A stretch of 64,000 nucleotides of DNA from Paraburkholderia caribensis. Its GTDB lineage: Bacteria > Pseudomonadota > Gammaproteobacteria > Burkholderiales > Burkholderiaceae. Each line of letters begins with the position of its first letter. Position 1 is the stretch's first letter. The position numbers were made by a program, and so were the translations under genes. Below are positions 8,239 through 16,589 of this stretch, piece after piece. The DNA is taken from assembly GCF_002902945.1 (NCBI RefSeq), contig NZ_CP026101.1:1922001-1986000 (forward strand), in the 5' to 3' direction. The notes under the pieces were generated by a model. That model saw only the letters and a list, made by a program, of their open reading frames with translations. It searched no databases and was not told the DNA's origin.

Positions 8239-9132
8239 ATGCACAGCAATCTGAAATGTCTGAAACGGCGCGATTTTCTGCGCCTTGCGGCCGTCGGCGG
8301 CGCGGCATTTGCATCCGCGTTGCCCGGCTTCACGTATGGACGCGACGACGATTTCTACTTCGTCCAGTTGTCGGACGCGCATTGGGGCTTTGAAGGCCCC
8401 GGCGTGAATCCCGATTCGAAAGGCACGCTGCCGAAGGCGATTGCAGCCGTCAACGCGCTGCCGTCGCCGCCCGATTTCGTGATCTTCACGGGCGACCTGA
8501 CGCACACCACCGACGACAGCGCGCTGCGCCACGAACGCATGCGCCAGTTCCAGCAGATCATCGCGCAACTGAAGGTGAAGCCGTTGTATCTGATGCCGGG
8601 CGAGCACGACGCGAGCCTCGATGCTGGCGCGGCGTACAAGGAGCACTTCGGGCAGACGCACTACACGTTCGATCACAAGGGCGTGCACTTCATCACGATC
8701 GACAACGTATCGGACCCGGCGGGCCGCGTCGGCGAGCAGCAGATCGCGTGGCTCGCAGCCGATATCGACAAGCAGCCGCAAGACGCGCGCATTGTCGTCT
8801 TCACGCACCGGCCGCTGTTCGATCTCGCGCCGCAATGGGACTGGGCGACGCGGGACGGCGCGCAGGTGATCGACGTGTTGAGCCGGCGCAAGAACGTGAC
8901 CGTGTTCTATGGCCACATCCATCAGGAGCATCACATGGTGACGGGCAACATTGCGCATCACGCGGCGCGTTCGCTGATGTTTCCGCTGCCGGCCGCGATG
9001 TCGCAGCCCAAGAAGCTGCCGGTACCGTGGGACGCGTCCGCGCCGTATCGCGGGCTGGGCTGGCGGCAGGTGCAGGTCGCGAGGCCATCGGGTGCGCTTG
9101 CGCTCGATGAAATGCCGATCAGGACGTCATAA
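8239..9132 (+). CDS. Tat-exported calcineurin-like metallophosphatase
   Basis: 297 residues. The N-terminus carries a twin-arginine signal (KRRDFLRLAAVGGAAF, residues 9-24), so the folded enzyme is exported to the periplasm. Metal-ligand motifs of the calcineurin-like phosphoesterase fold follow in order: D46-x-H48, GDLTH, GEHD (in place of the usual GNHD), THRP, and GHIHQEH. Two metals are expected; the substrate is unknown. ATG 8239 has GAGG upstream, better than ATG 8212. Followed after 13 bases by a cupredoxin gene and divergent from an ECF sigma gene. Confidence 0.88.
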   Translation: MHSNLKCLKRRDFLRLAAVGGAAFASALPGFTYGRDDDFYFVQLSDAHWGFEGPGVNPDSKGTLPKAIAAVNALPSPPDFVIFTGDLTHTTDDSALRHERMRQFQQIIAQLKVKPLYLMPGEHDASLDAGAAYKEHFGQTHYTFDHKGVHFITIDNVSDPAGRVGEQQIAWLAADIDKQPQDARIVVFTHRPLFDLAPQWDWATRDGAQVIDVLSRRKNVTVFYGHIHQEHHMVTGNIAHHAARSLMFPLPAAMSQPKKLPVPWDASAPYRGLGWRQVQVARPSGALALDEMPIRTS

Positions 9133-9145
9133 CGGGGAGACCGCC

Positions 9146-9523
9146 ATGCAGACTTTTGCAGTCGACAGCAAGCGCCGCCGGCTGTTTACGCTGGTCGCGA
9201 TGGGCGCGGTGCTGACCGCCGCGGGACATTTCGACGTGCGCGCCGCCGAGCCGCGCGTCATCAAGGTCAGTGCGCGCAAGTTCGTGTTCACGCCGAATCA
9301 GATCAAGCTCGCGCCGCATGAGAATGTTGTGTTTGAGCTGACCGCGGTGGATACCGTTATGGGGTTCGCTATTCCGCAGTACAACGTGCGGGTTGATGTG
9401 CCGCCTGGGGCTGTGGTGCGCCTGCCGGCGCAGGCCGGTCCCGCTGGGACTGTCGATTTTTTGTGCGACATCTTTTGCGGGTCGGGGCATGAGACGATGA
9501 ATGGGACGATTGTGGTTGGGTAG
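9146..9523 (+). CDS. Exported cupredoxin-like copper protein
   Basis: 125 residues with a basic N-terminus and a hydrophobic segment (about residues 13-28), followed by an Ala-rich likely cleavage region ending near residue 34. The C-terminal metal site C107-x3-C111-x3-H115-x2-M118 matches the CuA site of cytochrome oxidase subunit II. The first CuA histidine position reads Met (VMGF, M72). Family relatives also carry VMGF, so this is likely a real variant that binds copper differently. GGGGAG precedes ATG 9146. Second gene of a unit with the metallophosphatase. Confidence 0.85.
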   Translation: MQTFAVDSKRRRLFTLVAMGAVLTAAGHFDVRAAEPRVIKVSARKFVFTPNQIKLAPHENVVFELTAVDTVMGFAIPQYNVRVDVPPGAVVRLPAQAGPAGTVDFLCDIFCGSGHETMNGTIVVG

Positions 9524-9710
9524 GGGTTCGGTTTATTTGTTTTTCGTTTGGGGCTTGCGGCTATCTGCGATGCGCTTTGCCTTCGCTAAGGTCGCGTGCG
9601 CGCTTAAGTGTTACGCCTTTTGCGGCGCGGGCGACGGTGTTCGGGCTTTTTGCTCTTGCGATGGCTGCTTTGTTTTGTCGTACCGACGTTTCGGTATGCT
9701 CGCTTTTGCG

Positions 9711-10370
9711 CTGGCATCCGCGTTACGTTAGCGTGCTTCACACGTCGCCCCTGTGCGGGGCGGCACCTACTTTTCTTTGCCGCCGCAAAGAAAAGTAGGC
9801 AAAAGAAAGCGGCTCACACCGCCAGCGCTAATACTTGCCTGAGGGCCCCCAAAGGTTCTTACGCTTCACACGGCAATCACATCATTCCTGCTCGTTGCCA
9901 GCGCTCTTGCTGAGCGCCTCACCCGCTTCACGCACCCGCGTTTCAGCATGCCGCGCCAGACAGTTCGCCGCCGCCCAGGTGGCAAACTGTGTGTCGGCCC
10001 TCGGTGCTCCACACGCTTCACTCCAGACCGATTGCGCACGCGCCCCACCCGGTAAGAGCGCCAAGCTATACGACGCGACAACCTACACACAGTTTGCCAC
10101 CTGGGCGGCATATACCATTCGTTGCCGCTTGCCCGGCTACGGGAATTCGAAGTGGGTGAGGCGCCTGTTCAAAGCGTTGGCAACGGGCACCAGCCAGGGC
10201 GTTGCCGAGTGAAGCGTGGGGACGTTGGGGGCCCGTGGGCAAACGTCAAGAATTGGCGGTGTGAGCCGCTTTCTTTTGCCTACTTTTCTTTGCGGCGGCA
10301 AAGAAAAGTAGGTGCCGCCCCGCACAGGGGCGACGCGTGAAGCTAGATAACGCATCGCGGATGCCAGCGA
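9711..10370. repeat. Long palindromic intergenic repeat, copy 1
   Basis: About 660 bp that reads as one large imperfect palindrome centred near 10,039. Outer arms: a perfect 82-bp inverted repeat at 9743-9824 and 10254-10335. Middle: an 11-bp pair at 9914-9924 and 10154-10164. Inner arms: a perfect 25-bp pair at 9970-9994 and 10085-10109. All three pairs share one centre. Each outer arm contains a 32-bp hairpin (9767-9798 on the left). Short reading frames inside are shadows of the palindrome. It lies between the convergent cupredoxin and LysR genes; the flanks 9524-9710 and 10371-10448 show no gene. Confidence 0.85.
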
Positions 10371-10448
10371 AAAGGCCAAGGCAAAGCGCAAAGCCCCCCC
10401 GAATAACAGCAAACCCACGCCCCCAACCGAAAGGCAAAAAACCCTACC

Positions 10449-11360
10449 TCACCCCGCATTCACCCAGTAATCAGGCCGCGCATAAACCTCTTTAAGATAA
10501 TCAATGAAATACCTCACTTTAGCGGGCACATACCGCTGCTGCGGATAAACCGCAAGAATGTCGTAATCAGGCAGCGCATATTCATCGAGCACGGTCTCGA
10601 GCTCGCCCCTCGCGAGTTGCTGATCGATCTCCCACGTCGAGCGCCAGCCAAGCCCGAGCCCTTCCGAAACCCACCGATGCAGCAGCTCGCCATCATTGCA
10701 ATCCAGCGTCCCACCGACCCGCACCGTCGTCAGCTTGCCATTGCGCCGGAAATACCAGCCGCGGTTCTGCCCGCCTTGCAGATTGAACGCGAGGCAATTG
10801 TGCGCCGGCAAATCCTCGAGCGTCTTCGGCTTGCCATGCTGACGAAAATACTCAGGCGTCCCGCACACGACCCGCCGGTTCGTCGCCAGCTTGACGGCCA
10901 CAAAGTTCGGATCGACCGCGCCACCAATACGGATCGACAGATCGTAGCCCTCACGCACCAGATCGACGACGCGGTCGGTCAGATTGAACGAAACCTGTAA
11001 TTCAGGCTTGTCCTTCAGAAATTCAGGCGCGAGCGGCGCAACATGCTTACGCCCGAACGCGGCAGGCGCCGATACGATCAGATGCCCATTGACCGAGCGC
11101 CGCCCCGCCATCAGCTCGTTTTCCGCCTGGTCCCACTCGCTGAGCAACCCGCGGCAGCGCTCGAGAAACGCCGCGCCCTCTTCGCTGACCACCAGCCGGC
11201 GCGTCGACCGGTACATCAGTTTGACGCCCAGGCGCTTTTCGAGCGCGTCGATCCGCCGCCCAAGAATCACGGGCGACACGCCCTCTTCCAGCGCCGCCGA
11301 AGCAAGACTGCCCGCGTCGGCAACGCGCACGAACGTCTCAATCTGTTTGAAGCGGTCCAT
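10449..11360 (-). CDS. LysR-family transcriptional regulator
   Basis: 303 residues. N-terminal winged helix-turn-helix (residues 1-60, MDRFKQIETFVRVADAGSLA...) and a C-terminal LysR substrate-binding domain (about 90-300) are complete. It is transcribed divergently from gcl with about 180 bases between, so it is probably the regulator of the glyoxylate pathway operon, responding to a pathway intermediate. ATG 11360 is chosen (GGAGAC just upstream); the longer frame to 11633 overlaps gcl and is rejected. Confidence 0.9.
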   Translation of the reverse strand: MDRFKQIETFVRVADAGSLASAALEEGVSPVILGRRIDALEKRLGVKLMYRSTRRLVVSEEGAAFLERCRGLLSEWDQAENELMAGRRSVNGHLIVSAPAAFGRKHVAPLAPEFLKDKPELQVSFNLTDRVVDLVREGYDLSIRIGGAVDPNFVAVKLATNRRVVCGTPEYFRQHGKPKTLEDLPAHNCLAFNLQGGQNRGWYFRRNGKLTTVRVGGTLDCNDGELLHRWVSEGLGLGWRSTWEIDQQLARGELETVLDEYALPDYDILAVYPQQRYVPAKVRYFIDYLKEVYARPDYWVNAG

Positions 11361-11541
11361 CTTCGTCTCCACAAGCCCGTGGCGCGGGCGTCTCCCGTCT
11401 GCGCACGCGGTCACGCGCGCCCGTCCCATTCCATACTTTTTGTTTTGGAATAAGCGACCGTGAATGATCTTATCAAACCTTAGATGCAGTCTTAAAGTGT
11501 GCCTAACACCCATCCGCTTTACAGACTTCCAGGAGACATTC

Positions 11542-13317
11542 ATGGCCAAGATGAGAGCCGTCGACGCAGCGGTGCTCGTGCTCGAAAAAGAAGGCATCGA
11601 CACGGCTTTCGGCGTTCCCGGCGCCGCCATCAACCCGTTCTACTCGGCCATGCGCAAGGCAGGCAACATCAGTCACGTGCTGGCGCGCCACGTTGAAGGC
11701 GCATCGCACATGGCCGAAGGCTATACGCGTGCAGCGCCCGGCAATATCGGCGTGTGCATCGGCACGTCGGGCCCCGCCGGCACCGACATGATCACGGGCC
11801 TCTACTCCGCCTCCGCCGACTCCATTCCGATTCTCGCGATCACCGGCCAGGCGCCGCGCGCGCGTCTGTACAAGGAAGACTTCCAGGCCGTCGATATCGA
11901 ATCGATCGCCAAGCCCGTCACGAAGTGGGCCGTCACGGTGCGCGAACCGGCTCTCGTGCCGCGCGTGTTCCAGCAGGCGTTCCACCTGATGCGCTCGGGC
12001 CGTCCCGGCCCCGTGCTGGTCGACCTGCCCATCGACGTGCAACTCGCCGAAATCGAGTTCGACATCGACACCTACGAGCCGCTGCCCATCTACAAGCCCG
12101 CTGCAACGCGCAAGCAGATCGAAGCCGCGCTCACGCTGCTCAACGACTCCGGGAAGCCGTTGATCGTCTCGGGCGGCGGGGTGCTGAACGCCGCCGCTGA
12201 AGACCTGCTCGTGCAGTTCGCCGAAACGGTCGGCGTGCCCGTGATCCCGACGTTGATGTCGTGGGGCGCGATTCCCGACGATCACCCGCTGATGGCAGGC
12301 ATGGTTGGCCTGCAAACGTCGCATCGCTACGGCAACGCGACGATGCTCGCCTCCGACTTCGTGCTCGGCATCGGCAACCGTTGGGCGAACCGTCACACGG
12401 GCAGCGTCGAGGTCTATACGAAGGGCCGCAAGTTCGTGCACGTCGATATCGAACCGACGCAGATCGGCCGCGTGTTCGGCCCGGATCTCGGCATCGTGTC
12501 CGACGCGAAGATCGCGCTCGAACTGTTCGTCGAAGTCGCGAAGGAATGGAAGGCAGCGGGCAAGCTGAAAGACCGCAGCGCATGGGTCGAGGAATGCCAG
12601 ACACGCAAGCGCACGCTGCAACGCAAGACGCACTTCGAGAACGTGCCGATCAAGCCGCAGCGCGTGTACGAAGAGATGAACAAGGTGTTCGGCCGCGATA
12701 CGTGCTATGTGAGCACGATCGGTCTGTCGCAGATCGCCGCCGCGCAGTTCCTGCATGTGTTCAAGGCGCGCAACTGGATCAACTGCGGCCAGGCCGGCCC
12801 GCTCGGCTGGACGATTCCGGCAGCGCTGGGCGTGCGTGCCGCCGATCCGCAGCGCCCCATCGTCGCGCTGTCGGGCGACTACGATTTCCAGTTCATGATC
12901 GAAGAACTGGCCGTGGGCGCGCAGTTCAAGCTGCCGTACGTGCATGTGGTCGTGAACAACTCGTATCTGGGCCTGATCCGCCAGGCGCAGCGCGCGTTCG
13001 ACATGGACTTCTGCGTGCAGCTCGCATTCGACAACATCAACGCGCCGGAACTCGAAGGCTATGGCGTCGATCACGTCGCGGTGGCGGAAGGCCTCGGCTG
13101 CAAGGCGATCCGCGTGTTCAAGCCGGAAGAGATCAAGCCCGCGCTCGAAAAAGCGCAGTCGATGCTCTCTGAGTACAACGTGCCCGTGATCGTCGAAGTG
13201 ATTCTCGAGCGTGTGACGAACATTTCGATGGGCGCCGAGATCGACGCGATCAACGAGTTCGAAGAACTCGCGGTAAGCCGCGCCGATGCACCGAGCGCCG
13301 TCAGCCTGCTCGACTGA
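11542..13317 (+). CDS. gcl: Glyoxylate carboligase (tartronate-semialdehyde synthase)
   Basis: 591-residue thiamine diphosphate enzyme that joins two glyoxylate molecules to tartronate semialdehyde and CO2. Residue 51 is Val (LARHVEGASHMAEG) where most enzymes of this superfamily have a catalytic Glu, the known hallmark of Gcl. The ThDP/Mg motif GDYDFQFMIEEL..NN is near residues 451-483. ATG 11542 has AGGAGA upstream. First gene of a gcl-hyi-glxR operon for growth on glycolate, glyoxylate or allantoin-derived glyoxylate. Confidence 0.97.
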   Translation: MAKMRAVDAAVLVLEKEGIDTAFGVPGAAINPFYSAMRKAGNISHVLARHVEGASHMAEGYTRAAPGNIGVCIGTSGPAGTDMITGLYSASADSIPILAITGQAPRARLYKEDFQAVDIESIAKPVTKWAVTVREPALVPRVFQQAFHLMRSGRPGPVLVDLPIDVQLAEIEFDIDTYEPLPIYKPAATRKQIEAALTLLNDSGKPLIVSGGGVLNAAAEDLLVQFAETVGVPVIPTLMSWGAIPDDHPLMAGMVGLQTSHRYGNATMLASDFVLGIGNRWANRHTGSVEVYTKGRKFVHVDIEPTQIGRVFGPDLGIVSDAKIALELFVEVAKEWKAAGKLKDRSAWVEECQTRKRTLQRKTHFENVPIKPQRVYEEMNKVFGRDTCYVSTIGLSQIAAAQFLHVFKARNWINCGQAGPLGWTIPAALGVRAADPQRPIVALSGDYDFQFMIEELAVGAQFKLPYVHVVVNNSYLGLIRQAQRAFDMDFCVQLAFDNINAPELEGYGVDHVAVAEGLGCKAIRVFKPEEIKPALEKAQSMLSEYNVPVIVEVILERVTNISMGAEIDAINEFEELAVSRADAPSAVSLLD

Positions 13318-13424
13318 TCGCGACTGAGTGTTTTACCCGCCTCATCCGGGCGGACGCGTTTCCAGCGAAACGCATCCGCCCGCGCCGTGCTGTTCAATTT
13401 GACCGACCAGAGAGAAAAAGCAAC

Positions 13425-14225
13425 ATGCCGAAATTTGCCGCGAATCTCACGATGCTGTTCAACGAAGTCCCGTTCCTCGACCGCTTCGCAGCGGCCGCCG
13501 ACGCGGGCTTCGACGCTGTCGAGTTTCTTTTCCCGTATCCGTATCAGATCGCTGAATTGTCCGAGCGGCTCACGCAGAACAAGCTGAAGCTCGTGCTGCA
13601 CAACCTGCCCGCCGGCAACTGGGAAGCGGGCGAACGCGGGATCGCTTCGCTGCCGGATCGCGTCGGCGAGTTTCAGGAAGGCGTGGGCCGCGCGATCGAA
13701 TACGCGAAGGCGTTGAAGGTGCCGCAACTGAACTGCCTCGTCGGCATTCCGAAGGGTGTCGATGCCGACAAGGCGCGCGCGACGATCGTCGATAACCTGC
13801 GCTTTGCTGCCGCCGCGTTGAAGAACGAAGGCATCCGGCTGCTCGTCGAGCCGTGCAACTCGTACGACATTCCGGGCTTCGCATTGAACCGCTCGTCGGA
13901 AGGACTCGATGTGATTCAGGCCGTCGGCTCCGACAATCTGTTCCTGCAATACGACATCTATCACATGCAACGGATGGAAGGCGAGCTCGCCGCGACGATC
14001 AAGAAGCACTTGGCGCAGATCGCTCACATCCAGCTCGCCGACAACCCGGGCCGCAACGAGCCGGGCACGGGCGAGATCAACTATCCGTTCCTGTTCGATC
14101 TGCTCGATTCGCTGGGTTATCAGGGCTACGTCGGCTGCGAGTACAAGCCGCGCACGACGACGGCGGAAGGCCTCGGCTGGCTGGAGAGCGTCGCGGGCGT
14201 GAAGCGCGCCCATGCCTCCGCCTGA
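13425..14225 (+). CDS. hyi: Hydroxypyruvate isomerase
   Basis: 266 residues, xylose-isomerase-like TIM barrel. The start (MPKFAANLTMLFNEVPFLDR) and metal-ligand Glu/Asp segments (VEPCN, LQYDIYHMQ, HIQLADNPGRNEPGTGEI, GCEYKP) match Hyi. It interconverts hydroxypyruvate and tartronate semialdehyde. Second gene of the gcl operon; a 13-bp hairpin without T-run lies between gcl and hyi (about 13,345-13,380). Confidence 0.94.
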   Translation: MPKFAANLTMLFNEVPFLDRFAAAADAGFDAVEFLFPYPYQIAELSERLTQNKLKLVLHNLPAGNWEAGERGIASLPDRVGEFQEGVGRAIEYAKALKVPQLNCLVGIPKGVDADKARATIVDNLRFAAAALKNEGIRLLVEPCNSYDIPGFALNRSSEGLDVIQAVGSDNLFLQYDIYHMQRMEGELAATIKKHLAQIAHIQLADNPGRNEPGTGEINYPFLFDLLDSLGYQGYVGCEYKPRTTTAEGLGWLESVAGVKRAHASA

Positions 14226-14292
14226 TATCGCCGCCTGACTGCAACGACACACACGAGCACATTTCGAACCTCATTTACTGGAGACACATTCA

Positions 14293-15201
14293 ATGGCAAA
14301 GATCGGTTTCATCGGCCTCGGCATCATGGGCGCGCACATGGCGCGCAATCTCATCAAGGGCGGCCATACGCTGTTCGTCAATGGCGCGTACCCGGTGCCG
14401 GACGATCTCGCCAAAACGGCCACGTCGGTTGCTGATTCGACGGCTGTTGCGCAGGCGGCCGATATCGTCGTGATCATGGTCCCCGACACGCCCGACGTGG
14501 CCAACGTGCTGTTCGCCGATGACGGCGTGGCGAAGGGCCTGACGAAGGGCAAGCTCGTGATCGACATGAGCTCGATCTCGCCGCTCGACACGCAGGCGTT
14601 TGCGAAGAAGATCAATGAACTGGGTTGCGACTATCTCGACGCGCCGGTCTCGGGCGGCGAAATCGGCGCACGTGATGCGACGCTGACGATCATGGTCGGC
14701 GGGCCGCAAAAGTCGTTCGATCTGGCCAAGCCGCTGTTCGACCTGATGGGCAAGAACATCTCGCTGATCGGCGACAACGGCGCGGGACAGACCTGCAAGG
14801 TGGCGAACCAGATCATCGTAGCGCTGAACATCGAAGCCGTCGCGGAAGCGCTGTTGTTCGCGGCCCGTTCGGGCGCCGATCCAGAGCGCGTGCGCAAGGC
14901 GTTGATGGGCGGCTTCGCGTCGTCGCGCATTCTTGAAGTGCATGGCGAGCGCATGACGAAGCGCACGTTCAACCCTGGCTTCCGGATCGAGCTGCACCAG
15001 AAGGACCTGAACCTCGCGCTCGATGGCGCGCGCAAGCTTGGCATTGCGTTGCCGCATACGGCGAGTGCCCAGCAACTGTTCAGTGTGTGCGCGGCGAACG
15101 GCGGCAAGGCATGGGATCACTCGGCGATGGTTCGCGCGCTCGAAATCATGGCGAATTTTGAGGTCGCGCAGGCACCTGCTGCTGATCAGAAAGCGGCTTG
15201 A
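14293..15201 (+). CDS. glxR: Tartronate semialdehyde reductase (2-hydroxy-3-oxopropionate reductase)
   Basis: 302-residue beta-hydroxyacid dehydrogenase. N-terminal Rossmann motif GFIGLGIMG, substrate-binding DAPVSGGEIGA and catalytic-lysine region GAGQTCKVANQI are all present. It reduces tartronate semialdehyde to glycerate with NAD(P)H, completing the gcl route. A GGAG motif lies before ATG 14293. Last gene of the operon, followed by the second palindromic repeat. Confidence 0.95.
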   Translation: MAKIGFIGLGIMGAHMARNLIKGGHTLFVNGAYPVPDDLAKTATSVADSTAVAQAADIVVIMVPDTPDVANVLFADDGVAKGLTKGKLVIDMSSISPLDTQAFAKKINELGCDYLDAPVSGGEIGARDATLTIMVGGPQKSFDLAKPLFDLMGKNISLIGDNGAGQTCKVANQIIVALNIEAVAEALLFAARSGADPERVRKALMGGFASSRILEVHGERMTKRTFNPGFRIELHQKDLNLALDGARKLGIALPHTASAQQLFSVCAANGGKAWDHSAMVRALEIMANFEVAQAPAADQKAA

Positions 15202-15424
15202 GCGAGCCTGTGACGCTTTTCTGATGCAACGACGGCTGCCGTGTACCTGATCACGGCGGCATACAAGTGGGGCGCCTGGTCCGGCGCGCGGCACGCATCG
15301 GATCGGGCAAATCATGTCGCTCTGGGCTGAGAGCGGCAAGTGGGGTCCGCAGCGGCACCCGGCGATGACGGGGAAGCCTTGGTCGGTCAGACGTCATCGT
15401 CGGGTGTCCTGCTGTGGTTTGGTT

Positions 15425-16278
15425 TTTGGTTTTTTTGTCTGCGACGCTGTGGGGCCTATGCGGTGGGTGCTGTGTGGGCGCCTTTGCGGCGCGGGCGGTT
15501 TTGGGTTTGGTTTGGTTTGGTTTGGTTTTCGCTGGCATCCGCGATTCGTTAGCGCGCTTCAAGCGTTGCCCCTGTGCGGGGCGGCACCTACTTTTCTTTG
15601 CCGCCGCAAAGAAAAGTAGGCAAAAGAAAGCGGCTCACACCGCCAGCCCATGTTCTTGCCTGAGGGCCCCCAAAGGTTCTTACGCTTCACACGGCAATCA
15701 CGTGACACACGTTCGTTGCCAACGCTCTGAATGAGCGCCTCACCCACTTCAAGCACCCGCGTTTCGGCATGCCGCGCCAGCCAGTCCACCGCCGCCCAGG
15801 TGGCAAACTGTGTGTCGGCCCTCGGTGCTCCACACGCTTCACTCCAGACCGATTGCGCACGCGCCCCACCCGGTAAGAGCGCCAGGCTATACGACGCGAC
15901 AACCTACACACAGTTTGCCACCTGGGCGGCATATGCCATTCGCTGCCGCTTGACCGGGTACGGATATTTGAAGCGGGTGAGGCGCTTATTCGGCGCGCTG
16001 GCAACGGGCACTACCCAGGGCACGGGCGTGTGAAGTGTGGGGACGTTGGGGGCCCGTGGACAAAGGTCAAGGGCTGGCGGTGTGAGCCGCTTTCTTTTGC
16101 CTACTTTTCTTTGCGGCGGCAAAGAAAAGTAGGTGCCGCCCCGCACAGGGGCGACGCGTGAAGCAAGCTAACGCATCGCGGATGCCAGCGAAAACCAAAC
16201 CCAAAACCGCCCGCGCCGCAAAGGCGCCCACACAGCACCACCGCATAGGCCCCACAGCGTCGCAGACAAAAAAAACCT
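15425..16278. repeat. Long palindromic intergenic repeat, copy 2 with extended arms
   Basis: The core (about 15,532-16,191) aligns with copy 1 at a constant offset of 5,821 bases without net insertion or deletion: inner 25-bp arms at 15,791-15,815 and 15,906-15,930. The inverted arms extend outward here to about 15,428-15,652 and 16,073-16,277. The left arm has about 15 extra bases, three additional TTTGG units (15,503-15,528). The element lies between the convergent glxR and cytochrome c genes and its right arm touches the cytochrome stop codon. The stretch 15,202-15,424 shows no gene. Confidence 0.85.
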
Positions 16279-16589
16279 CACCGAAGGCTATGATAAAACG
16301 CCGCCAGATTAGCGATATCATCATCCGACAGCGGCTTCGCGACCAGCGACATCATGTCATTCTGCCTCGCGCCCGACTTGAAGTCCTTCAGCGCCTTGAT
16401 CAGATAGTCCTCATTCTGCCCGGCCAGATTTGGCGCTTCAGGAATCTTGGCGATGCCATCCATCCCATGACACGCCTGGCACTGCACAGCCTTGGCGCGC
16501 CCCTTCGCGATATCGGCTGCATTCGCTGCACAGGCGAACCCTGAAACAGCGAGCGCAACCGCCAGCGGTAGCAAAAAAGAACGCTTCAT
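16278..16589 (-). CDS. Small periplasmic class I cytochrome c
   Basis: 103 residues. Signal peptide MKRSFLLPLAVALAVSGFACAANA (about 24 residues), then haem-attachment motif C37-Q-A-C40-H41; a Met-Met pair near residues 79-80 can supply the sixth haem ligand. Its start overlaps the stop of the dehydrogenase gene by ATGA, so it is probably the electron acceptor of that enzyme. Confidence 0.9.
   Translation of the reverse strand: MKRSFLLPLAVALAVSGFACAANAADIAKGRAKAVQCQACHGMDGIAKIPEAPNLAGQNEDYLIKALKDFKSGARQNDMMSLVAKPLSDDDIANLAAFYHSLR

Noticed and set aside
9740..10420. Several 60-125 codon frames inside the palindromic repeat (also 15,560-16,320)
   Set aside because: They appear on both strands as mirror images because the DNA is palindromic; no Shine-Dalgarno sites and the same peptide recurs in all arms.
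11503..13074. 523-codon minus-strand frame opposite gcl
   Set aside because: Shadow frame of a strong ThDP enzyme gene; composition is His/Asp/Arg-rich and lacks any motif.
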